From Firmicutes bacterium HGW-Firmicutes-8 (GTDB taxonomy: Bacteria; Bacillota; Thermincolia; Thermincolales; UBA2595), in the NCBI GenBank assembly GCA_002840165.1, contig PGZN01000012.1, positions 1 through 51,677 of the forward strand: 51,677 nucleotides of DNA. Reading direction: 5' to 3'. The first letter of the stretch is position 1. Each line of letters starts with the position of its first letter. Shown in pieces: positions 44,439 through 51,677 of the stretch. The notes beneath the pieces are model-generated. The model did not search any database and was not told the origin of the DNA. It saw only the letters and a program-made list of their open reading frames with translations. Made by a program: the position numbers and the translations under genes.

Positions 44439-44582
44439 AGTAAGCGTTAATGGAGTCTCAGGAAAAAAGGTTTTGCCAGATTTGTTTTGCCAGATTTGTA
44501 ATGACAAAAGGGACATGCTGTGCTAAAATAAGAAAAAAGCAGGATTAGCAGAAAGCGGAATATACACCGGGGTGGGTTTAGA

Positions 44583-44777
44583 TTGTACAATATAATTGAG
44601 AAAATAGAAGGTCAATGGGCTATAATAGAATGGGGAAAAGACTCCTTTAAGATTCCCAAAAGCATGCTCCCCGGAAACGCTAAACCGGGTGATCAGGTTA
44701 AAATCGATGTTCACTTACAGAGTGACGGTGGTAGGTTGAGAAGGGAACGTTGGACCTCCAAAGTTGAACTTGAATAA
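44583..44777 (+). CDS. DUF3006 domain protein
   Basis: 64 residues from TTG 44583. The pattern IIEKIEGQWAIIEWGKD, KIPKSMLPGNAKPGDQVKID and the basic end match small DUF3006 proteins found widely in Firmicutes. Function unknown. The start follows GGGGTGGG. It stands alone between the GSNHADV protein and an ABC exporter. Confidence 0.82.
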   Translation: MYNIIEKIEGQWAIIEWGKDSFKIPKSMLPGNAKPGDQVKIDVHLQSDGGRLRRERWTSKVELE

Positions 44778-44930
44778 ATTTGCAAACAGGCGGAAACGGC
44801 CAAGGTTGTGGAATGCAGGAGGTACTATCCCGCCCCTGGGCAGTTGGTATTTAAATTTAAAGGGAAAAAAAGAAGCTGTAAGTAGTTTCTGATTGGTGAA
44901 CTAAAGAAACCGCGGGATTCGCGGTTAGAG

Positions 44931-44957
44931 GCGGATGCGATGCGTCCGCGTTTTTTA
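44931..44957 (+). terminator. Terminator or attenuator before ABC exporter
   Basis: GCGGATGC pairs with GCGTCCGC (one GT and near-perfect) and is followed by six T, only 29 bases before the start of the ATPase gene. A second hairpin AACCGCG/CGCGGTT precedes it. Confidence 0.7.
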
Positions 44958-44985
44958 TGTAATCGACGACAGCGGAGGTAGTGAG

Positions 44986-45828
44986 ATGGCTCTGATTGAA
45001 GCCAGAGGATTAACGAAAGAGTTCCGGATATTCCGCCGCCGCGAAGGGGTGATGGGGGCATTTAGGGATTTATTCCAACGTGATTACACGACCCTTCGGG
45101 CCGTCGACGGTATTGATTTTGTGGTGGCCGAGGGTGAAATGGTTGGTTATATCGGGGCTAATGGAGCCGGCAAGTCTACCACTATCAAAATGCTTACAGG
45201 AATACTGGTGCCAACTGCAGGTTCGGTTAATGTTAACGGCTTTATTCCGTATAAAGAGCGTGAGAAATACACGAGGGGTATCGGGGTTGTTTTTGGCCAG
45301 CGCAGCCAGCTGTGGTGGGATATCGCGGTCATAGAATCATTTAAACTCCTGCGCCGGATTTACAACGTCTCCCAGGAAGAGTTTAAGGCCAGGCTGAAAA
45401 AGTTTGATGATATTCTGGAATTTGGCAGTTTTCTTCATCTGCCGGTGCGTAAACTGAGCCTTGGACAACGGATGAGGTGTGACCTGACGGCAGCTCTCCT
45501 GCACAACCCGGCCATCCTTTTTCTTGATGAGCCGACAATCGGGCTTGACGTGTTGGGCAAGGCCAAAATCAGGGAGTTTCTTAAGGAAATTAACAGTGAA
45601 TCCAAAACAACGGTTATCCTGACCACACATGATCTGGGAGATATAGAGGCGCTGTGCCCGCGGGTAGCTATAATTGATAAAGGTAAAATGCTGTATGACG
45701 GGTCGGTGGATAATCTTTATGCCCAGTGGGGCCATGATAAGATGGAGGATATTGTTAAAAAGATTTACGAGGGCTGTAAACCTGAACAATATTGCATGAT
45801 AGAGAACTGGGGGGATACCCATGCCTGA
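44986..45828 (+). CDS. ABC-2 type exporter, ATP-binding protein
   Basis: 280 residues from ATG 44986 (GGAGG seven to nine bases before it); an upstream in-frame ATG at 44935 lies inside a terminator. Walker A GANGAGKST, signature LSLGQRMRCDL, and Walker B ILFLDEPTIGLD are intact. The N-terminal RIFRRREGVMGAFRDLF insertion is characteristic of COG4586-type ATPases, which pair with two DUF990-like permeases as here. Substrate unknown; relatives are annotated as viologen or multidrug exporters on weak grounds. Confidence 0.93.
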   Translation: MALIEARGLTKEFRIFRRREGVMGAFRDLFQRDYTTLRAVDGIDFVVAEGEMVGYIGANGAGKSTTIKMLTGILVPTAGSVNVNGFIPYKEREKYTRGIGVVFGQRSQLWWDIAVIESFKLLRRIYNVSQEEFKARLKKFDDILEFGSFLHLPVRKLSLGQRMRCDLTAALLHNPAILFLDEPTIGLDVLGKAKIREFLKEINSESKTTVILTTHDLGDIEALCPRVAIIDKGKMLYDGSVDNLYAQWGHDKMEDIVKKIYEGCKPEQYCMIENWGDTHA

Positions 45829-46666
45829 TCATGATTTGCCGGGACGCAGCCGCCCAGTGGGTTTCGGCAACCGGTTTTTACTTTATCTGGAACTGGTCCG
45901 CATGGAATTTGTCAACAACCTTGCTTATAGGTCATCATATTTTACCGGAATCTTCAATTACACAATTCAAATCGGGGCCTATTTCTTCCTATGGGATGCT
46001 ATCTACTCAGGCCGCCGGGCGATTGGCGGGTTAAACAAGGAAGAGATGATAACTTATGTAATTGTCGCCTGGGTGGCCAGGTCCTTTTATTTCAGTAACC
46101 TTGACCGGAGGGTGGCAGTTGAGATCAGGGACGGGAAAATTGCCCTGGAACTTATCAGGCCTTACAGTTACCAGATGGTCAAGTATGCCAGGGCTTCTGG
46201 GGAAGCCTTTTTTCGCATCCTGTTTTTTGCTGTACCCGCCGGGACGGCAATCTACTTTATCCGGCCATTCGGACTGCCGCCGGACTGGCAGGCCGGACTG
46301 CTGTTTTTACTTGCTGTTACCGGAGGATTTGTGATTAATTCTCAAATCAGTATGATAGCAGGTTTTTGCGCCTTTTTTACGCAAAGTACAAGCGGAATCT
46401 TTAGGGCTAAACGGGTTATTATGGACCTGTTCTCCGGACTTTTACTGCCTATCAGTTTTTATCCGGGCTGGGCCAGGGACATCATTAAACTTTTCCCTTT
46501 TCAGACTGTAAGTTACATGCCCAACCTTATCTACCTTGGTAAAATAACCGGGGGCGCAGTTTTACATGTAATCCTGCTGCAACTTTTCTGGGTCGCCTTT
46601 TTGGGGCTGGTTAGTGTTTTATTCTGGCGCTTTGCCGTCAAGCATGTTGTTATCCAGGGGGGTTAG
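45821..46666 (+). CDS. ABC-2 type exporter, permease 1 (COG4587-like)
   Basis: 281 residues, six hydrophobic segments. The N-terminal RMEFVNNLAYRSSYFTGI, a middle VAVEIRDGKIALELIRPYSY and the LPISFYPGWARDIIKLFPFQ block fit this permease family. It overlaps the ATPase gene by eight bases. Confidence 0.9.
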   Translation: MPDHDLPGRSRPVGFGNRFLLYLELVRMEFVNNLAYRSSYFTGIFNYTIQIGAYFFLWDAIYSGRRAIGGLNKEEMITYVIVAWVARSFYFSNLDRRVAVEIRDGKIALELIRPYSYQMVKYARASGEAFFRILFFAVPAGTAIYFIRPFGLPPDWQAGLLFLLAVTGGFVINSQISMIAGFCAFFTQSTSGIFRAKRVIMDLFSGLLLPISFYPGWARDIIKLFPFQTVSYMPNLIYLGKITGGAVLHVILLQLFWVAFLGLVSVLFWRFAVKHVVIQGG

Positions 46667-46670
46667 GGCC

Positions 46671-47492
46671 ATGAGTAAACAATCCGGTTTCCGGCAGGAT
46701 GCCGCCAACCATATAATAATATTTTTTCATTACATGGCTCAGTATATAAAAACGAAAATGGCCTACCGGGCTGATTTTTTCATCTATGTTTTTTCTGACC
46801 TGCTGCAGCAGTCGGTGAATTTGGTTTTTATTCTCGTGATTTTTACGAAGGTGCCTGCTATCAAAGGCTGGACGAGGGACCAGATCCTTTTTATATACGG
46901 GTTTTTCCTTATCCCGTTTGGGCTTTACAGCGGTTTTCTCAACCACCTGTTTGATGTTCCCGAAAAATACGTGCTGGAAGGGGAACTGGACCGGGTCCTC
47001 CTCCGCCCGTTAAACGCCTGGTTTCAGGTAGTGGTCGAAACTATGAACCCGGAGCTGCTGATCGGGACTTTGACCGGGATAGTCATCATGGTTTACTCCG
47101 GGAACGCGATGGGCCTGGTTCCAACATGGTGGGACTTCCCTTTGACCCTCGTGCTTGTATTCGGGGCAACGATGATATATGCGGGAGTTTACACGTTCCT
47201 GGCCAGTTTGGGTTTCTGGACAGAAGGAAACATGGGCTTAATGCCGATGGTGTACAACCTATCGAATTACGGCCGATATCCGATGACAATATACAGAGGA
47301 CCGGTAAGGTTTATCCTGACCTGGGTTTTACCATTTGCCTTTGCGGGTTTTTATCCTGCAGCCATTTTGATGCACAGGTATGAATACATTGGCTATGCTC
47401 TGCTGACTCCGGTAATCGGCATTTTGTCATTTGTTTTTGCTTACCGGTTTTGGGTTGCGGGAATCAGGAGATACCGGGGAACGGGCAGCTGA
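46671..47492 (+). CDS. ABC-2 type exporter, permease 2 (COG3694-like)
   Basis: 273 residues from ATG 46671, four bases after permease 1, with a GGGGGGTTAGGG site. Six hydrophobic segments. The ELDRVLLRPLNAWFQVV and YPMTIYRGPVRFILTWVLPF blocks are typical. Permeases 1 and 2 would form a heterodimer powered by the ATPase at 44986. Confidence 0.9.
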   Translation: MSKQSGFRQDAANHIIIFFHYMAQYIKTKMAYRADFFIYVFSDLLQQSVNLVFILVIFTKVPAIKGWTRDQILFIYGFFLIPFGLYSGFLNHLFDVPEKYVLEGELDRVLLRPLNAWFQVVVETMNPELLIGTLTGIVIMVYSGNAMGLVPTWWDFPLTLVLVFGATMIYAGVYTFLASLGFWTEGNMGLMPMVYNLSNYGRYPMTIYRGPVRFILTWVLPFAFAGFYPAAILMHRYEYIGYALLTPVIGILSFVFAYRFWVAGIRRYRGTGS

Positions 47493-47628
47493 GACGAGGA
47501 AATTGACAATGTACATTGCTTCTATGATATCTTTTGAAATTGCTTGCTTAAGTTAGAAGGGGTTTGGCAACATACTGCTTAAATTACATATAATACTTTT
47601 ATAATTGACTGGAGAAGGAAGGGATATC

Positions 47629-48063
47629 ATGACTTTGGTATTTTATATTTTCATTGCTGCAGTTGTGGGAATTGCAGGTGGAAGTCAGGTCCTGGTGAAC
47701 AGCAACCTCAACAAAACCGCCGATTTGCCTCTTACGGCCCTGGTTGTGAACATTGTGGCCGGAGTGACTATCCTGGCTGTTTATCTGGTATTTAGCAGGC
47801 AGAGCTTTAGCGTCCTTCGAAATGCCGATTGGTATGCCTTCCTGGGTGGGGTTCTGGGTGTTATAATTGTTATGGGCAGCACGTTTCTGATCCCCAGACT
47901 GGGCATAACGGCAGCTTCCAGTATAATTATCGTGAGCCAGTTGACCTTTGCCATGGTAGCAGACCATTTCGGAATGCTTGGTATTCGCCATATACCCGCT
48001 GACCCTGTTAGGTTTGGGGCTCTGTTGCTGATGATACTGGGAATATATCTTTTCTTTAAGTAG
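47629..48063 (+). CDS. YdcZ-like DMT family membrane protein (DUF606)
   Basis: 144 residues from ATG 47629 (GGAAGGG upstream), four to five membrane segments. GIAGGSQVLVNSNLNKTADLPLTA is typical of this half-size drug/metabolite transporter family, which is thought to work as dimers. Substrate unknown. Confidence 0.85.
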   Translation: MTLVFYIFIAAVVGIAGGSQVLVNSNLNKTADLPLTALVVNIVAGVTILAVYLVFSRQSFSVLRNADWYAFLGGVLGVIIVMGSTFLIPRLGITAASSIIIVSQLTFAMVADHFGMLGIRHIPADPVRFGALLLMILGIYLFFK

Positions 48064-48090
48064 AATATTTTCATGATGGAGGTGATCCGC

Positions 48091-49455
48091 ATGACTAGGC
48101 AGAGGGTGCCTGGTAAGTGGCTGCAATGGCTGGAGAATGAAGTGGCTGCATGGAGAAACGAGGGGCTTATTGATGACGGCCAGGTCGGGACTATCTTAAA
48201 CAGGTATACGGCAATGCGGGAAAACGATGAGGCTGAACGGGGCGGCAAGCTTGTAACAGTTTTGGCCGTACTTGGCGCACTGTTGGTAGGTGTTGGGGTC
48301 ATTACCTTTTTTGCCGCAAACTGGCAGGTTATCCCCAAATGGTTAAAGGTGTCCCTGGTTTTTGGAAGTATAGTTGTATCTTACGCAGTTGGTTATTACC
48401 TGGCTTTCGAGAAACAAAACTATCCCCGGGTCGGGCGAGCCATTATTTTTCTGGGTTCTATCCTCTATGGGGCCGGGATATGGCTGGTAGCCCAGATATT
48501 CCACATCAACGCTCATTATCCCAACGGTGTGCTGTTTTGGGCCATCGGCATAGTCCCGATTGTAGTGGTATGTAGTTCGCTTTCAATACTGATTGAAGCT
48601 TCTCTGCTGCTGACCCTGGCGACAATCCTTGAACAGACCGGGTTTCAGAACAGCAACTATATGTACCTGCCTCTTATGGCAGTGATAATAATCCTGTCCT
48701 ATAGACTAAAATCCAGACTGGCCGTTGGTCTGACGCTGCCGGGGATGGCAGTCTGGCTGGCTATCAACACCGCAATTTCGTTTAAAAGCTCGGAAGCCAT
48801 CGTATATATTGGAATTGTTAACATGGCCTTAGGACTGTTGTTTTACGGCCTGGGCTGCCTCCAGAAAACAGCAGAGAGGCTTGCCGTGATGAAAACTCCT
48901 TTCCAGATTGTCGGCCTGCTGGTCTTTTTTCTCTCCTCCTTCATCGTCAGCTTTAAATGGTTTTCATATTCCCAGGAATCTTTTATCAGGACTTTTACTG
49001 TCTCTCCCTTTTTTACGACGTCCTTCAGTATAGTTGCGCTCCTGGCGTTTGGTTCCTCAGTTTTACTGCTTAGGAGAGACCGGGCAAAAAAGGAAAGCTT
49101 CAGAGAAGCCGTTTTTATGCTGATTGTTGTTGCAGCTGTAAGTGTTGTGGCCTTTACCGGGTTTTTGATGGGCAGAACCGGATTCGTTGCTTATACGAAT
49201 ATTCTATTGTTCGCTTCAGTTGTGGCTGTTATCGTCATGGGCTATGTAAATAAAGAACCGGTACTGATTAACTTTGGGTTGATATTTTTTGTCCTGGATG
49301 TAATTGCCCGGTATTTTGATTTTTTCTGGGACATGCTGGACAAATCGGTATTTTTTATTGTCGGCGGTTTGCTCTTGCTGGTCGGTGGAACACTCCTGGA
49401 ACGGCGCAGGAGGAAACTTGTCCAGGAAATGAGGGTGAAGAACTATGCGGCGTAG
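48091..49455 (+). CDS. DUF2157 membrane protein
   Basis: 454 residues from ATG 48091, with GGAGGTGA upstream. The N-terminal soluble part (WLQWLENEVAAWRNEGLIDDGQ) is followed by about a dozen membrane segments, with GAGIWLVAQIFHINAHYPNG typical of DUF2157. Function unknown. It overlaps the next gene, which is the usual partner. Confidence 0.88.
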   Translation: MTRQRVPGKWLQWLENEVAAWRNEGLIDDGQVGTILNRYTAMRENDEAERGGKLVTVLAVLGALLVGVGVITFFAANWQVIPKWLKVSLVFGSIVVSYAVGYYLAFEKQNYPRVGRAIIFLGSILYGAGIWLVAQIFHINAHYPNGVLFWAIGIVPIVVVCSSLSILIEASLLLTLATILEQTGFQNSNYMYLPLMAVIIILSYRLKSRLAVGLTLPGMAVWLAINTAISFKSSEAIVYIGIVNMALGLLFYGLGCLQKTAERLAVMKTPFQIVGLLVFFLSSFIVSFKWFSYSQESFIRTFTVSPFFTTSFSIVALLAFGSSVLLLRRDRAKKESFREAVFMLIVVAAVSVVAFTGFLMGRTGFVAYTNILLFASVVAVIVMGYVNKEPVLINFGLIFFVLDVIARYFDFFWDMLDKSVFFIVGGLLLLVGGTLLERRRRKLVQEMRVKNYAA

Positions 49456-49972
49456 ATTGTGGTTTACTCTGGCGGTAGTATTACAGATAATAATCCTGGT
49501 TGTCATGATTGGGATGAAATGGTCTACCCTGACATACGGGACTAAGATACTGCTGAAAACCAAGCCGGTCGACCCCTGGGACTTTTTCAGGGGCGATTAT
49601 GTAGTACTTAATTATGAAATTTCCGATTTGGATTTAAAAAAAGTCCCGGCTGATAATAATGATTTCAAAAGGAATGAGACTGTGTATGTTATGTTAAAAC
49701 AAGAAGGCAGGTATTGGGCAGCACGTTCTGTCTCCCATAAGCCTCCGGCTGATGAAAGCTTGGCTATCAAAGGAGTTGTAATATATTATTCCGACTACGA
49801 AAAAATACTCCATCTAAAATACGGTATTGAAAGCTACTTTGTTCCCCAACATCAGGGGCGGACTATTGAAAATGCAAGGGCTGCCCTTGAAGCGGAAGTT
49901 AGTGTTGATAGAAGGGGAAATTCTGCCTTGGCGCGGCTTTTTATTGAGGGCCGGGAGGTTAAGTTTCAGTAA
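49445..49972 (+). CDS. GDYXXLXY domain protein
   Basis: 175 residues. One N-terminal membrane segment, then the name-giving motif FFRGDYVVLNYEI. The remainder is an extracytoplasmic beta-rich domain. Genes of this family commonly follow DUF2157 genes, as here with an 11-base overlap, so the two probably form a membrane complex of unknown purpose. Confidence 0.9.
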   Translation: MRRRLWFTLAVVLQIIILVVMIGMKWSTLTYGTKILLKTKPVDPWDFFRGDYVVLNYEISDLDLKKVPADNNDFKRNETVYVMLKQEGRYWAARSVSHKPPADESLAIKGVVIYYSDYEKILHLKYGIESYFVPQHQGRTIENARAALEAEVSVDRRGNSALARLFIEGREVKFQ

Positions 49973-50320
49973 GGGTGGTCTTGGACCACCATCGCGGACG
50001 AGGAGGCTTATGGAATTTCTGCTTACCTTTTTAGTGTAAAGCTGCAGTGGAGATTGCTGCTATAAAGAAGAGAATAGTTCTAAAGATGGTGGTTAAGAGC
50101 CGCCATCTTTTTTTGATTCTGTATAAAAATCGGAAGGAATTCGACGCAGGCGAATTCCAACCTAATGCCAACCTCTCACTTCACACCTCTCACCTCCCAA
50201 TATGAACTGGTCTAAATTACCAAGAGGATTGTGCTTATTTTCACCGAAATGTCTAACCAATACCCACCAGTTATGGAATAGTGTTAGCGCAAAGGAATTT
50301 TAAATTAAAGGAGGGAATTA
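49973..50320. other. Gene-free gap with terminator and repeat remnants
   Basis: Contains a nine-codon frame at 50010 (MEFLLTFLV) with a good ribosome site, a terminator at 50082, a palindrome GGAATTCG-acgcag-GCGAATTCC-like (about 50144-50169), and one-sided heptamers CCTCTCA/CTTCACA at about 50172-50198. These last match the right half of the element at 24464-24568. Confidence 0.6.
50082..50116 (+). terminator. Terminator after the DUF2157/GDYXXLXY pair
   Basis: AAAGATGGTGG pairs with CCGCCATCTTT (one GT pair) and ends in a T-run. Confidence 0.85.
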
Positions 50321-51562
50321 ATAACGTTAAAAAGCAGCATTGGGAAAATCGCAATTGTTACCTTACTGCTTACCGCTTTCCTGTCTCTCTCCGTACCTGC
50401 GGCTGCGGCCGCGGATGCTCCCGGTTACATATACTACACGGTTCTCGCCGGTGATTCATTGTGGATTATCGGTGCGAAATACGCGACAACAATTGATGCC
50501 ATCAAAACCATAAATAACCTTTCTTCCGATCAAATTATACCCGGGCAGATTCTTAAGGTCCCTAGAGCCGCTTCTCCCCCCGGAGGTATACCGAACTCAG
50601 TGGTTTATACTGTAAAACCGGGGGACAGCCTGTTTCTCATTGGTCAGAAATTTGGCGTGAGCGCGGTTATGATTCAGAAATCCAACGGACTGGTGGGGTC
50701 CAATATCAATGTCGGCCAAATCCTTAATGTTCCTTTACTTCCTCAGAAAAGCTACAGTATCCAAAGCGGGGATACCCTGTTCCTCCTGGCCAAGAGATTT
50801 AACACTACGGTAGAGGCGCTCCAAATCGTCAACCGGCTGACCTCCATCAACCTGTGGGTCGGTCAGGGACTGTTTGTGCCTGACAGCGGCACTCAGCCCC
50901 CATCAAACGGTGGAGACAACCCCCCGGCGATTATACCTGTGGGAGGACAGTGGGGGAAAACTCCTCCTGGTGTGGAACTGTATCATATCAAGGCCGGAGA
51001 AAACCTGTCCATATTAGCTTATCGCTACCATACTACAGAAGCAGCTATTATGGTGACCAACCACCTGCATACAGACCTGGTTATGGTGAATCAACCCGTA
51101 TTTATCCCAACCAACAGCACCCAACCTGTTGTCATACAATATCCTTATGCTTCCCAAAAGAGTGGATTCGGTCAGCTCCTGGACTGGGAGTTTGCCTCAT
51201 GGATTTTGGACACCCATAACAAGGCTGTGTTACAGGACCTTGCTTCAGGCAAAAAGTTCGAAGTACGCCGTCTGGGAGGTTCCAATCACGCTGATGTAGA
51301 ACCTTTAACTGCCAATGATACCGCTGTGATGAAGGATATCTACGGGGGACAGTGGAGTTGGGCAAGAAGGGCAGTGCTCGTTTATGTAAACGGAAAGGTA
51401 ATTGCGGGGTCAATGGCCGGGATGCCTCATGACATTAAAACAATTTATGATAACAATTTTCCGGGCCACTTTGACCTGTATTTTCTAAACAGCAGGACAC
51501 ACTATGACAATACCATGGATCCTGACCACCAGGCCATGGTGCAAAAAGCAGCTGGGAATTAA
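50321..51562 (+). CDS. Secreted LysM protein with C-terminal GSNHADV domain
   Basis: About 413 residues. A signal peptide (LKSSIGKIAIVTLLLTAFLS... ending in AAAAAD) is followed by four LysM modules: YTVLAGDSLWIIGAKY, YTVKPGDSLFLIGQKF, YSIQSGDTLFLLAKRF and YHIKAGENLSILAYRY. These bind peptidoglycan. The C-terminal 110 residues hold GSNHADVEPLTANDTAVM, YGGQWSWARRAVLVYVNG, AGMPH, and PGHFDLYF followed by RTH and DHQAMV, as in the protein at 43218. The signal peptide frame has no ATG, GTG or TTG: AAAGGAGGG is followed by in-frame ATA (50321), ACG (50324) and TTA (50327). A start at TTG 50459 would lose the signal peptide and part of the first LysM, so a non-standard start or a base change is likely. 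Confidence 0.85.
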   Translation: MTLKSSIGKIAIVTLLLTAFLSLSVPAAAAADAPGYIYYTVLAGDSLWIIGAKYATTIDAIKTINNLSSDQIIPGQILKVPRAASPPGGIPNSVVYTVKPGDSLFLIGQKFGVSAVMIQKSNGLVGSNINVGQILNVPLLPQKSYSIQSGDTLFLLAKRFNTTVEALQIVNRLTSINLWVGQGLFVPDSGTQPPSNGGDNPPAIIPVGGQWGKTPPGVELYHIKAGENLSILAYRYHTTEAAIMVTNHLHTDLVMVNQPVFIPTNSTQPVVIQYPYASQKSGFGQLLDWEFASWILDTHNKAVLQDLASGKKFEVRRLGGSNHADVEPLTANDTAVMKDIYGGQWSWARRAVLVYVNGKVIAGSMAGMPHDIKTIYDNNFPGHFDLYFLNSRTHYDNTMDPDHQAMVQKAAGN

Positions 51563-51580
51563 AGGGCTGCCCCGCGAGGG

Positions 51581-51677
51581 GCTTGTTGACAAATAATCGT
51601 GGGTCGAGGGGATGGCTGTTCGCAACTGGTTTTCTCTTGTTCTCCTTGTCCGCCACTAACCGAAGATACTGGCAGAG
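51581..51677. repeat. Composite intergenic repeat, copy C (cut by window end)
   Basis: From GCTTGTTGACAAAT to ATACTGGCAGAG the sequence matches the modules at 7318 and 24615. It agrees with copy B over GAGGGGATGGCTGTTCGCAA and TTTTCTCTTGTTCTCCTTGT, and with copy A at its end. Confidence 0.85.

Noticed and set aside
47555-47600. Sigma-54 promoter before the YdcZ-like gene
   Set aside because: TTGGCAACATACTGCTT resembles a -24/-12 element, but the GG-to-GC spacing is one base short, and no activator gene is near.

Overview
The window looks like a chromosomal segment of an anaerobic, spore-forming, low-GC Gram-positive bacterium of the class Clostridia, of a Peptococcaceae / Desulfotomaculum / Thermincola type. 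This placement is inferred from gene content. The evidence is CotE and YheC/YheD spore-coat families, menaquinone synthesis by the futalosine route, a selenocysteine formate dehydrogenase with SelB, HdrBC-type electron-transfer proteins, strong AGGAGG ribosome binding sites and frequent TTG/GTG starts. No tRNA, rRNA or CRISPR array was seen.

Layout. 1-1080 is gene-free and filled with degenerate inverted repeats. 1081-3577 holds ribBA, ribH and a fumarylacetoacetase-family gene. 3640-4146 is speH behind a sigma-A type promoter and a structured leader. 4379-5817 is hdrC-hdrB, and 5984-7021 an HD-GYP phosphodiesterase. 7022-8031 is a repeat and palindrome region. 8032-11129 carries a fused polyprenyl-synthase-like/menaquinone methyltransferase gene, mqnP and ubiX; after a heptamer-repeat element come mqnE, mqnA and mqnC (11345-14364). 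14403-17472 is tatA-tatC-selB, and 17692-18279 is yedF. 18562-24183 is the formate dehydrogenase operon: a Tat-exported selenoprotein catalytic subunit read through UGA at 19162, an iron-sulfur subunit, a NrfD-like membrane subunit and fdhE. Genes for enzyme, Tat export, Sec insertion and the menaquinone acceptor are therefore near neighbours.

24184-31222 is accessory. It has a composite repeat, a LarA-family gene, another heptamer element, and a broken Rhs/YD-repeat locus. That locus consists of a secreted N-terminal fragment followed by three partial Rhs C-terminal modules. Two end in different AT-rich tips, each followed by a small membrane-protein gene, as expected of orphan toxin/immunity cassettes.

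31319-34245 has ybaB, two unknown small genes and a divergent MurF-like ligase. 34293-42994 (minus strand) is a spore-coat cluster: two CotE paralogues, four YheC/YheD-type ATP-grasp proteins, an ATP-grasp protein fused to a COOH-NH2 ligase-like domain, and a Met/Asn/Phe-rich small protein. 43218-51562 (plus strand) has a membrane-anchored protein and a secreted LysM protein that share an uncharacterised His-rich domain, a DUF3006 protein, an ABC-2 exporter, a YdcZ-like protein and a DUF2157/GDYXXLXY pair.

Intergenic regions carry several repeat types: heptanucleotide arrays in inverted pairs around a palindromic core, and a modular dispersed repeat present at 7.3, 24.6 and 51.6 kb.
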